In this document: piece by piece, positions 54,186 through 62,135 of the stretch
How the letters are laid out: each line of letters opens with the position of its first letter
Position numbering within the stretch: position 1 is the stretch's first letter
Assembly (NCBI GenBank): GCA_902629125.1
Contig: CACOPQ010000004.1
Location: 62,001 to 126,000 of the forward strand
Reading direction: 5' to 3'
DNA: 64,000 nt
Source: an uncultured Alphaproteobacteria bacterium
GTDB lineage: Bacteria; Pseudomonadota; Alphaproteobacteria; Thalassobaculales; Thalassobaculaceae
Notes under the pieces: model-generated
Seen by the model: the letters and a program-made list of their open reading frames with translations, nothing else
What the model was told of the DNA's origin: nothing
The model's database searches: none
Made by a program: the position numbers and the translations under genes

Positions 54186-54704
54186 ATGCAAATGCTCGAC
54201 AAAGTTAAAAAGAATTACTCGCCTTTAGCACCTCAGGACATGACTGATGAATTATTCTGGAAAGATGGTTTATCACCAAATGATGAAAGACTCTGGGTGC
54301 CTAACGGCCCAGGGCGATGGTCACGGCCCCTATGCCTCAATGTTAGTCAAGGATATTGGGTTCACATAACCAAAGTAACAGAAGCCGGCATTGTGTCGAG
54401 ACATCGTCATCCGGCACCCGTTCACGGCTTCGTAATTGAAGGAAAGTGGCGTTATCTTGAGCGCGACTGGGAAGCAACCGCGGGAAGTTACCTATATGAA
54501 CCCCCTGGCGATGTGCATACACTAGTTGTCGATGACGGCGAGAGTATGAAAACCCTTTTCCATAACTCAGGGGCATTACTATACTGCGATGAAGATGGAG
54601 AAACGGTTGGCTCTACCGACGTATTTGATCGTGTACAAGCTGCTAGGAACCATTTCGAAGAAGTGGGACTTGGAAGCGACTTTGTAAAACGCTTTATAAG
54701 ATAG
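54186..54704 (+). CDS. Cupin protein, 2,4'-dihydroxyacetophenone dioxygenase-like
   Basis: A 172-residue cupin. The metal-binding pattern is RHRHPAPVHGFVIEG (73-87; His, His and a following His) and PPGDVHTLV with the last ligand histidine. The segment KWRYLERDWEATAGSYLYEP between them and the family type match 2,4'-dihydroxyacetophenone dioxygenase and ChrR-like cupins. The reference enzyme cleaves an aromatic ketone side chain with O2 to give two carboxylates. The substrate here is unknown. It follows the mandelate-racemase-type gene by 130 bases. Confidence 0.85.
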   Translation: MQMLDKVKKNYSPLAPQDMTDELFWKDGLSPNDERLWVPNGPGRWSRPLCLNVSQGYWVHITKVTEAGIVSRHRHPAPVHGFVIEGKWRYLERDWEATAGSYLYEPPGDVHTLVVDDGESMKTLFHNSGALLYCDEDGETVGSTDVFDRVQAARNHFEEVGLGSDFVKRFIR

Positions 54705-54834
54705 TAAATTTTGGTTTATCTAAATTGCATTAAAGCCTTAGGACCAATCATAAATTGGCTGATACCGAAAAGTGACATCAATTACATTAAATTCCAAACT
54801 AAATTGTTTTTTATCGAGCCTATCTTAGCGTACA

Positions 54835-56160
54835 ATGGCGTCTGAGAAAGAGCACAGCAGCCAACGGCCTACGGTAACCATAAAAGAGTCTTATCGGTTT
54901 TTTACCCCTCTCATATTTATGGCCGAGTTGCATATGCTGTCTCATGCCATTATATCCGCCTTCCTCGCACGAATGCCGGATCCAGAACCAATTTTGGCCG
55001 CTTACAGTATCGCATTTTATTTACATGCGACACTAGGAAGCCCGGTATGGGCATGCCAATTTGTTGCTATCTCATTCATAAAAGATAGAGCGTCAACATT
55101 AAGATTACTTATTTTTAGTTCGCAAACTTTTCTGTTAGTTGCGTGGTTCTGGGCTCTTATAGGTTTAACTCCCGTTGGGATTGCTTTTTTCGTAGAGATA
55201 TTTGGAACGAGTATCGACGTTGCGAAAGAGGCACAGCTCTGTATTCTAATATCCACATTAATAGTGCCATGCGTTTTCTTCCGTTCAATAGCTTATGCTT
55301 TGTTGATGCTAAACAGACGTACAACCCTCGTGACACTTGGAACTTTAATAAGACTTTTTGGTCTCTTTGGTATCTTGTTCGTCCTCCAAGGACAAACAAC
55401 CGGCGCAACTGTTGGAATGATAGCGCTGGCAGGCTGCATTGCAATCGAGAGCGTTTATGCAACCTTGGCCGCTTTGAAGTATTATCTGCAACTGCCCAGT
55501 AAGAAGGGTGTACTACCAACATATACCGAGCTTTGGCGATTTGGCTGGCCCGTTATACTTATGCAGACAGCTGAAAGTGGTATAGCATTTACAATAAGTT
55601 TTTTTCTAGGGCGATTGCCACGCCCCGAACTTGCTATCGCGGGTTTTGGTGTTTTAGATGCTATGACACGTGTATTTTTAGGACCATTGCGAAATCTAAC
55701 ACAGGCTGTTCAAACACTAACCAAAAATGAATCCGATACAAAAGTGATAGGCAAATTTACTATTCATCTAGGAATTATATTTGGCGTTATTATGCTCTTG
55801 TTTCATATAGACGTCGTTCGAAATTTTGCATTGAAAGATATTATGGGCCTCTCATCGTCACTGGCATCTTATATCACACCCGCTTTATTATTAACTCCAA
55901 TTTTGGCATTGAGTATGACAGCTGCTGCTTTTACTCGTGGGCAGTTATTGGCAAGTCGTAAAACAACGACGATTGCTCTCGCTTCAGTAATTCGTATTGT
56001 GTCGGTCTGCCTTGTAGGTGTTGGCGCCCTGATATTTTATAATGCAAATGGAGCAGTTGTTGGAATTCTAGCACTCATAACTGCGTTCTCTAGTGAAACA
56101 ATAATTTTGGGAGGACGTGTCATATATGCTTTGAAAGTTAAAGGTGGACTATTTAATTGA
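54835..56160 (+). CDS. MATE/ANKH-like multi-span transporter
   Basis: A 441-residue inner-membrane protein with about twelve hydrophobic segments in two repeats. ESYRFFTPLIFMAELHMLSH (18-37) in the first half and ELWRFGWPVILMQTAESGIA in the second are mirrored starts, as in the MOP superfamily (MATE, lipid flippases, ANKH). The wording, with PILAAYSIAFYLHATLGSPV, is nearer to ANKH-like than to drug-exporting MATE proteins. ANKH exports citrate, ATP or pyrophosphate-related compounds in animals. It likely moves a substrate or product of the neighbouring enzymes. Confidence 0.8.
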   Translation: MASEKEHSSQRPTVTIKESYRFFTPLIFMAELHMLSHAIISAFLARMPDPEPILAAYSIAFYLHATLGSPVWACQFVAISFIKDRASTLRLLIFSSQTFLLVAWFWALIGLTPVGIAFFVEIFGTSIDVAKEAQLCILISTLIVPCVFFRSIAYALLMLNRRTTLVTLGTLIRLFGLFGILFVLQGQTTGATVGMIALAGCIAIESVYATLAALKYYLQLPSKKGVLPTYTELWRFGWPVILMQTAESGIAFTISFFLGRLPRPELAIAGFGVLDAMTRVFLGPLRNLTQAVQTLTKNESDTKVIGKFTIHLGIIFGVIMLLFHIDVVRNFALKDIMGLSSSLASYITPALLLTPILALSMTAAAFTRGQLLASRKTTTIALASVIRIVSVCLVGVGALIFYNANGAVVGILALITAFSSETIILGGRVIYALKVKGGLFN

Positions 56161-56345
56161 AAACTCATGAGAGTTAATGGAGTTCAATTAATTATTAAAA
56201 AAAACCCGCTCTAACTCGCTATCCAGAGCTTAAATTTTTGAACTTAAATCTCTTCCCGTAATACAGGTGACAAACTATCCCCACGTACGATATATGATTA
56301 ATCGTTAAAATTTCTTAGCGGCAGATTTTCAGATAGGGATGTACA

Positions 56346-58430
56346 ATGGGCTGGGCTATTGGTGTAGACGTTGGCGGAACATTTACTGACTTTTATTTAC
56401 ATAATAAAAACACGGGTTCATTCTACATCGGCAAGACACCATCGACGCCACATAATCCAGCCGAGGCAGTTGTTACCGGATTATTAGCTGTATGTGAAAA
56501 ACATAATGTTGCTTTGGAGAACATTAGCAGACTCTCTCACGGGACTACCGTTGGAACTAACACATTAATACAGAGGTCTGGCAGTAAGGTTGCATTGATT
56601 ACGACTAAAGGATTTAAAGACCTTTTGGAGATAGGTCGCCAGACAAGACCTCATATGTATAACCTACATAAGGATTTCCCCGCCCCTCTTGTAAATCGAG
56701 ATCATAGGTTTGAACTATCTGAACGAATGGATTTTAATGGAGATGTTATCACTGCCCCTAATAAATCCGATATAGAGGAAGTCATTAATAAAATTATACA
56801 AAGTGAAGCAAAGGCGTGCGCACTTGGCTTTCTATTTTCTTTTATAAACCCCAAGCACGAAAGAGACGTAGCCAAACTGATAAGACAAAAAGCACCAGAC
56901 CTCGTCATATCACTATCCAGCGAAGTACAACCTGAGTTTCGGGAATACGAAAGGTTATCAACCACTGTCCTTAACGCTTATTTACAGCCTGTCATGAGCG
57001 TTTACTTGAAAACTCTTGAGGATGGCGTAAAGAACAATCTTCCTAATGCAAATATTGGTATCAATCAATCAAACGGGGGACTTATGTCCCCGGAAAGAGC
57101 AAGACAATTTCCAGTCAGGACCGCTTTATCTGGCCCTGCAGCAGGAGCTGTTGGCGCCTCCTTTATTGCGCAGCAAGTCGGACGTAAAAATATAATCACT
57201 CTCGACATGGGAGGAACAAGCGCTGATGTAGCTATGATCCAGGACTTCAAGGTTTCAATTTCTTTTGATCGTGATGTTGCTGGTTTTCCGGTACGTCAAC
57301 CATCAGTTGATGTCGAAACCGTTGGAGCAGGCGGTGGTTCAATAGCGTGGTTTGATCGCGATGATCTTTTAAAGGTAGGGCCAACGAGTGCTGGAGCTCA
57401 TCCAGGACCAGCCTGCTATGGACTAGGAGGAACGTCGCCAACAGTAACTGATGCCAATCTAATATTGGGACGTCTTTCACCGAGAGGATTACTAGGTGGT
57501 AGTATGCAATTAGACCCTGATGCAGCAGTGAATGTATTTAAACCCATCGCAGAACGTTTGGGCTTCAAACCAGAGCATACCGCACACGGGGTGTTAGGAA
57601 TTGTGGTAGCAAATATGGTTCGAACAATCAGAACAATATCTGTAGAGAGAGGTTATGATCCGAGACAATGCGTTTTAATGCCATTTGGTGGTGCGGGCCC
57701 GTTACATGCTCGCGATGTCGCAATTAATTTAGGTATAAATGAAATGATAATTCCTGCCGCGCCGGGAATTGTTTGCGCTCAAGGTCTTTTAGTATCCGAT
57801 CTAAAAGAAGATTTTGTTGTAAGTCGCCGCCTACCGCTAACTGACGAAAGTCTGTCGGAACTACAAAACATAATTCAAGACCTAGAAACGAGGGCAAGCG
57901 ATTGGTTCGACAGGGAAAAGATAAAGTCGGATGTTAGAAATTTCAAGTTAGCCATAGATGCAAGATATACCGGGCAAAATTTCGAACTTTCTGTGCCGCT
58001 GGCTGAAGGAAAAACAATTGAAGTTTCCAAACTTAATCAAGCCCACTCAATACATCAAAATTTTTGCGAGGTACATGAACTAGCTTATGGCTATGCAAGT
58101 GAAGCTGACCCAGTAGAAATAATCAACGTACGGCTTACAGCAATTGCAAAATTATTTGAGTTTTCAACAAAAACTTCTGCAAATAATACCCCTCCCCCCC
58201 CAAAAGCGGATGGGAAAAGGCCGGTATTTTTTGAAAGCCCTGACAAACCAACAATCGCTAAATGTTTCAATAGGACCTCCCTTGTTCCAGGACAAGAAAT
58301 TCGCGGACCTGCGATTATTGAGCAATTAGATACAACAACGCCGGTATATCCTGGCGATATTGCTAAAGTCTCCGCTGATGGACACCTAATAATCTCTATC
58401 TCATCCAAAGGTGGCAAAAACGATGGATAA
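56346..58430 (+). CDS. Hydantoinase/oxoprolinase subunit A (HyuA), pair 3
   Basis: A 694-residue HyuA subunit. IGVDVGGTFTDFYLH (5-19) at the N-terminus is the ATP phosphate loop; LSHGTTVGTNTLIQRSG, LDMGGTSADVAMIQD, TVGAGGGSIAWFDRDD and GGAGPLHARDVA follow in the usual order. It shares this framework with pairs 1 and 2 but is no closer to one than expected for paralogues of old origin. The start of the partner gene lies inside its last codons (ATGGATAA). It follows the transporter by 185 bases. Confidence 0.93.
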   Translation: MGWAIGVDVGGTFTDFYLHNKNTGSFYIGKTPSTPHNPAEAVVTGLLAVCEKHNVALENISRLSHGTTVGTNTLIQRSGSKVALITTKGFKDLLEIGRQTRPHMYNLHKDFPAPLVNRDHRFELSERMDFNGDVITAPNKSDIEEVINKIIQSEAKACALGFLFSFINPKHERDVAKLIRQKAPDLVISLSSEVQPEFREYERLSTTVLNAYLQPVMSVYLKTLEDGVKNNLPNANIGINQSNGGLMSPERARQFPVRTALSGPAAGAVGASFIAQQVGRKNIITLDMGGTSADVAMIQDFKVSISFDRDVAGFPVRQPSVDVETVGAGGGSIAWFDRDDLLKVGPTSAGAHPGPACYGLGGTSPTVTDANLILGRLSPRGLLGGSMQLDPDAAVNVFKPIAERLGFKPEHTAHGVLGIVVANMVRTIRTISVERGYDPRQCVLMPFGGAGPLHARDVAINLGINEMIIPAAPGIVCAQGLLVSDLKEDFVVSRRLPLTDESLSELQNIIQDLETRASDWFDREKIKSDVRNFKLAIDARYTGQNFELSVPLAEGKTIEVSKLNQAHSIHQNFCEVHELAYGYASEADPVEIINVRLTAIAKLFEFSTKTSANNTPPPPKADGKRPVFFESPDKPTIAKCFNRTSLVPGQEIRGPAIIEQLDTTTPVYPGDIAKVSADGHLIISISSKGGKNDG

Positions 58431-60099
58431 TGACAAAAACGAACTAGACCCAATTAGCCTCGAAATTATTTCGAATGGATTACGCTCGATTACAGACGAA
58501 TGTTTCGTTGCACTTACACGCTCCTCCTACTCAACCAATATCAAAGAACGAAAAGACCATTCTATAGCCATCGTAGATAAAGAAGGCAGGCTCGTCGTTC
58601 AAGCAGCGATGACTATTCCTCTACACATTGCCTCGATGCGCGGTTTAATGGAATGTATACTTGAAAAATTCGATGGCGATATTAACGACGGAGACGTTTT
58701 TGTTGCAAACGACCCGCATACAGCGGGGGGAACCCATCTACCAGATATCAATTACGCTATGCCAATATTTGTTGATGGTGAAATAGTCGCCTTTAGTTGC
58801 AATATCGCTCATCATGCCGATGTCGGCGGAATGGTCCCAGGCTCTATGGCAGGTGGGATGTCGGAAATATACCAAGAGGGTTTGAGAATTCCCGTGGTGA
58901 AACTTTTTCGCAAAGGAGAGTTACAGCAGGACATAATGGATATTCTTCTTTTGAATGTCCGAGTTCCTAATGAGCGTAGAGGTGACCACAACGCTCAAAT
59001 AGCGGCGTGTCGTTTAGGGGCAAGACGTCTACTTGAAGTCATTAAAGAAAATGGCCTAGAGAACGTCTTATCTGCATTTGACCAAATTATTAGCAGAACA
59101 GCTAAAAGAATGCGTTTGGCCATCAGTGAGATACCTTCAGGCTCCTACTCGTTTGAAGATGTTATGGATGGAGATGGCATTGATACAACCAACATTCCCA
59201 TATGTCTCAAAATAAATGTTTCAGGAGATAAAATAAATTTAGATTTCAGCGGTACAAGCCAGCAAGTAGGAGGGAACATCAATACTACCTTCAATGCCGT
59301 GCAAGCTAGCGCATGTTATGCCTTGATTGCAGCGCTAGATTCCGAAATGCCTAGCAATCAGGGTATTTTAGATGTTGTAGAAATTAATATTGAACCAGGC
59401 ACCCTACTGAATTCAGTGTTTCCAGCACCAGTTGCGGCGCGCGCTCATACCTGTCAAAGGGTCGTTGATGTTGTTCTGGGTGCTCTATCAAAAGCATTAC
59501 CAGAAAACGTAATAGCCGCTGCTAATGGTGCCAACACAACAGCTGTGTTTTCTGGAATTGATCCTCGCACCAATCAGCCATATTTATATTTAGAAACATT
59601 GGGCGGTGGAATGGGAGCGAGAGCCCATAAAGATGGAAAAGACGGCGTTCAGGTTCATATCACTAATACCTCAAACCTTCCAGTTGAAGCTATCGAGCAG
59701 GAATACCCTCTTCGCGTAAGTGAATATTGTTTTATCGAGGATACCGGCGGCGCTGGAAAATATCGGGGCGGAATGGCTCTGCGACGCGTGGTTACACCCG
59801 TGAATCATACCTGTATCTTTAACGGTGCTGGTGAACGTTTTAGTAATAAACCTTGGGGACTTTTCGGTGGACAGGCTGGTGAGTCAGGCCAATTCTTGAT
59901 GCGGAAAGAAAGAAAAGTGATACGGCTCGACGATAAACCCGAGGAAGTAAAGGTTTCTCCAGGGACATATATTATAGTGGAAACACCAGGTGCTGGTGGC
60001 TATGGCCCGCCCGCTGAACGATCCAAGGATCTAATAAATCAAGATCGTGAAAGTGGCAAGTTTTCAATTGAATATATTAACCATCACTATGAAAACTGA
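58423..60099 (+). CDS. Hydantoinase/oxoprolinase subunit B (HyuB), pair 3
   Basis: A 558-residue HyuB subunit. LDPISLEIISNGLRSITDEC, NDPHTAGGTHLPDINYAMPI, HHADVGGMVPGSMAGGMSEI and ETPGAGGYGPPAERSKD are the conserved blocks. The ATG at 58423 is chosen because it follows AAAGGTGG and overlaps the HyuA stop by 8 bases; an upstream GTG at 58411 would add four residues. There is no C-terminal extension as in pair 1. A DUF1330 protein gene follows after 113 bases and may belong to the transcript. Confidence 0.93.
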   Translation: MDNDKNELDPISLEIISNGLRSITDECFVALTRSSYSTNIKERKDHSIAIVDKEGRLVVQAAMTIPLHIASMRGLMECILEKFDGDINDGDVFVANDPHTAGGTHLPDINYAMPIFVDGEIVAFSCNIAHHADVGGMVPGSMAGGMSEIYQEGLRIPVVKLFRKGELQQDIMDILLLNVRVPNERRGDHNAQIAACRLGARRLLEVIKENGLENVLSAFDQIISRTAKRMRLAISEIPSGSYSFEDVMDGDGIDTTNIPICLKINVSGDKINLDFSGTSQQVGGNINTTFNAVQASACYALIAALDSEMPSNQGILDVVEINIEPGTLLNSVFPAPVAARAHTCQRVVDVVLGALSKALPENVIAAANGANTTAVFSGIDPRTNQPYLYLETLGGGMGARAHKDGKDGVQVHITNTSNLPVEAIEQEYPLRVSEYCFIEDTGGAGKYRGGMALRRVVTPVNHTCIFNGAGERFSNKPWGLFGGQAGESGQFLMRKERKVIRLDDKPEEVKVSPGTYIIVETPGAGGYGPPAERSKDLINQDRESGKFSIEYINHHYEN

Positions 60100-60212
60100 T
60101 ACGTTATCAGTAAATTCATTTTAGGAATTACCTTGGTATTAAAACCGTCATTTGCGTAATCTATAGATCCTATCTAATTTTTGGCACTTAAATATTTGAA
60201 AAGGAGATACTT

Positions 60213-60512
60213 ATGGCTAAAGCTTATATTATAGCTCTTGTAAAATTTACTGATAAAGATAGTTTTTTACAGAATTATGCATCTAAAGTTGCAGATGTTT
60301 TTTCCAAATATGACGGTCACTTTTTAGTCCGTAATTCCGAAGCATCACATAAAGAAGGACGGCCCTTTGATATTCACGTAATCGCCGAATTCTCAAGTCT
60401 AGATAAAGCAAATGAAGCTCTGGAAAGCCCTGAATATCTTGAGATAAAAAAGCACAGAGTAGGTAATAGCGACACAGAGTATGGAACGTTTGTTGTCGTA
60501 GAAGGTTTATAG
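60213..60512 (+). CDS. DUF1330 family protein
   Basis: A 99-residue single-domain protein with AKAYIIALVKFTDKDSFLQN (2-21), GHFLVRN and RPFDIHVIAEFSSLDKANEA, the DUF1330 (dimeric alpha/beta barrel) layout. Members often accompany catabolic or detoxifying enzymes and have no fixed biochemical role. A strong AAAAGGAGATACTT ribosome site precedes the ATG. It is the last plus-strand gene of the 52.9-60.5 kb group. Confidence 0.88.
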   Translation: MAKAYIIALVKFTDKDSFLQNYASKVADVFSKYDGHFLVRNSEASHKEGRPFDIHVIAEFSSLDKANEALESPEYLEIKKHRVGNSDTEYGTFVVVEGL

Positions 60513-60824
60513 AAATTTTATCTCAAGCCTACACCTAGCAGCTCTAACTAAAAAGTTAACGGCATAAGCTTTTAACTTCGGTTTAACTTCACGCGGTATT
60601 TGAGCTGTGTATTCTAGTGAATAGCGCTCGGCATAAGTTATTGCTTCTTCGTTTGCCCTGAAAGTCAATCTAATCTTATTAGTGGTATCGCTGCCGGAAC
60701 TCCAATCCATTAGGGGGTTTGGTTAACTAGCAAAACTTTGCTTGTGCTCCAACATCCAGCCTTTTGTCCAAGTTTTCCCTAACTGCATCGCAATTTTACT
60801 AGGTCTTTAAATAATAACCCTCAT
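60507..60824 (-). pseudogene. NDUFS4-like complex I accessory subunit pseudogene
   Basis: Reading from ATG at 60824 gives MRVII, stop, RPSKIAMQLGKTWTKGWMLE, HKQSFAS, stop, PNPLMDWSSGSDTTNKIRL, then TFRANEEAITYAERYSLEYT. This follows the alphaproteobacterial ETC complex I subunit (PF04800) through its hallmarks: RPxKxAMQxG, KxWxLE, PLMxWTSSxDT and EAIxYAER. The two TAA codons at 60807-60809 and 60723-60725 are in frame, replacing a Tyr and another residue. The C-terminus is also altered after KAYAVNF. With two separate stops the gene is dead. Confidence 0.75.
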
Positions 60825-60882
60825 ACCATTCCCTAATATAAGATCTATGCACGGTATCAACTTTAAAGGCAGTCAATGAGGC

Positions 60883-60959
60883 TGGTCGGGGTGGACGGAT
60901 TCGAACCGCCGACCCTCTGCTCCCAAAGCAGATGCGCTACCAGGCTGCGCTACACCCCG
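60883..60959 (-). tRNA. tRNA-Pro (anticodon UGG)
   Basis: The minus strand folds as a cloverleaf: acceptor CGGGGTG with CACCCCG, D stem GCGC/GCGC, anticodon stem TCTGC/GCAGA with loop TTTGGGA (anticodon TGG), and T stem CGGCG or GGCGG-type arm around TTCGAAT. Discriminator A and an encoded CCA end at 60883. It reads CCA and other proline codons. It lies directly upstream of the dead complex I subunit gene on the same strand. Confidence 0.96.
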
Positions 60960-61171
60960 ACTGCCCTATTCATAGGGAAAAAATCACAGCAAATCAAGCA
61001 CTTACAAAAGTTTTTTATAATGATTACGAATTTAAGAGTCGAAAACCAACGTTAATAAAAAAAATACAATTATAACAATAATTTAACGATTATTCCTCAA
61101 TACTCTCCTCTGCTCCAAAAAATCCGAAACCGGATAATTAATCGGACTTTTATCGGACCTGTTTTTTTAGA
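60960..61171. other. Gap with no recognised feature
   Basis: A+T-rich sequence upstream of tRNA-Pro, where its promoter should lie. ATCCGAAACCGGATAA near 61125 is a short imperfect palindrome without clear meaning. Confidence 0.4.
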
Positions 61172-61402
61172 TTATTTGTTTGGATCATCCAAATAGGGGG
61201 TTGCGAAGTTTGGTGGATAAGCATGAACATATGTGCCCTTTCCATCAAATGGATAGTAAATTTGCTTTGGGATATATCGTTCAGCAGTCGTTCCCAACCT
61301 TTTAGCATGTTCTATAACAGCCGAGCGTTTCGCTGTGTGGTAACTTCTATAGTAATTAGGGTCCTCAATCCTCAGAGAAATGGTTACATTTAGGAATACG
61401 GT
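61172..61402 (-). pseudogene. C-terminal remnant of an unrecognised protein
   Basis: The minus strand is open for 76 codons after a TAA at 61403-61405 and ends TAA at 61172. It reads IEDPNYYRSYHTAKRSAVIE, HAKRLGTTAERYIPKQIYYP, then FDGKGTYVHAYPPNFATPYL. This Tyr- and Pro-rich, strongly protein-like sequence has no ATG, GTG or TTG in its first half, so the 5' end appears lost. Starting at an internal TTG would leave only 39 residues. The family is not recognised. Confidence 0.5.
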
Positions 61403-61512
61403 TTAGAAACCACTTTTAAGGTGCCATAACCCTGCAGAGAATACGCGATTAAATAGAGTAACTAAGGCCGTAGTGCCACACTTGCAGAAGTAAAGGCATA
61501 TCTTGACCGTAG

Positions 61513-62055
61513 CTATGAGTTACAGGAGGACGGTTTTCCCTTTGCCATGATTTTACGATAAAAAAAGGCAATCAAGCCTATGATTACTGCTCCAAATAAC
61601 GTCGGTATAAAAATAAAAGACCAACTAGGTTCCGAAAAAAATATAATGATTGGATTTGATGCTGCTGGTGGATGAGAAACTCTGAGGACTTGCATTCCAA
61701 CCACAGTAAAACACAGCGCTATTGGTAATAGCCAGAAATTAGCACCAAAAGTCATCAAAAAAGCCACCCCTATCAAAGATGCTAAAAAATGCCCTGCTAT
61801 AAGATTTTTCGCTTGAGAAAACTCTGATTTTGGAACTGCAAATAATAAAAAAATCGAGGCTCCAAAAGATCCAATAATCGATGGATAGCCGGAAGCAATT
61901 GAAATAACGTAGAGAACCATAATTGCAAAACCCGATATAATCCCACTTATGACAATTCGTGTCAGCGATTTCATATTAGTGATCAACCGAAAATAGGCGC
62001 GGCTTTTGTTCAGATAGGCCTTGAATACGACTTTTTTTCTTTTAAAAGGCAGCAT
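61513..62055 (-). CDS. HPP family membrane protein
   Basis: A 180-residue inner-membrane protein with four to five hydrophobic helices from about residue 32. The hallmark His-Pro-Pro motif is in VSHPPAASNPIII, after VVGMQVLR. HPP-family proteins are linked to nitrite transport in plants and cyanobacteria; bacterial roles are largely unknown. The first 27 residues are basic and cytosolic; a start at the internal Met28 (61974) is possible. Its ATG at 62055 lies 7 bases from the Fur-box palindrome, so iron or metal control is likely. Confidence 0.8.
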   Translation of the reverse strand: MLPFKRKKVVFKAYLNKSRAYFRLITNMKSLTRIVISGIISGFAIMVLYVISIASGYPSIIGSFGASIFLLFAVPKSEFSQAKNLIAGHFLASLIGVAFLMTFGANFWLLPIALCFTVVGMQVLRVSHPPAASNPIIIFFSEPSWSFIFIPTLFGAVIIGLIAFFYRKIMAKGKPSSCNS

Positions 62056-62061
62056 TTTTAT

Positions 62062-62102
62062 GTATCGATAATGAGAATGAGAATCATTCTCATTATCGAT
62101 AC
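62062..62102. promoter_or_regulatory. Fur-box-like 41-bp palindrome between HPP and formate dehydrogenase genes
   Basis: GTATCGATAATGAGAATGA at 62062-62080 and TCATTCTCATTATCGATAC at 62084-62102 are perfect inverted copies around GAA. The core AATGAGAATGAGAATCATTC (62070-62089) is a strong match to the classic Fur consensus of overlapping NATAAT/GAGAAT hexamers. It lies between two divergent starts (62055 and 62136) and can govern both. Fur or a Fur-like regulator (Mur, Irr) would repress both genes when metal is plentiful. A transcript hairpin is the alternative reading. Confidence 0.75.
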
Positions 62103-62135
62103 TTTATCTTAAAAGTAAACTCTAAACAGGAGGAA

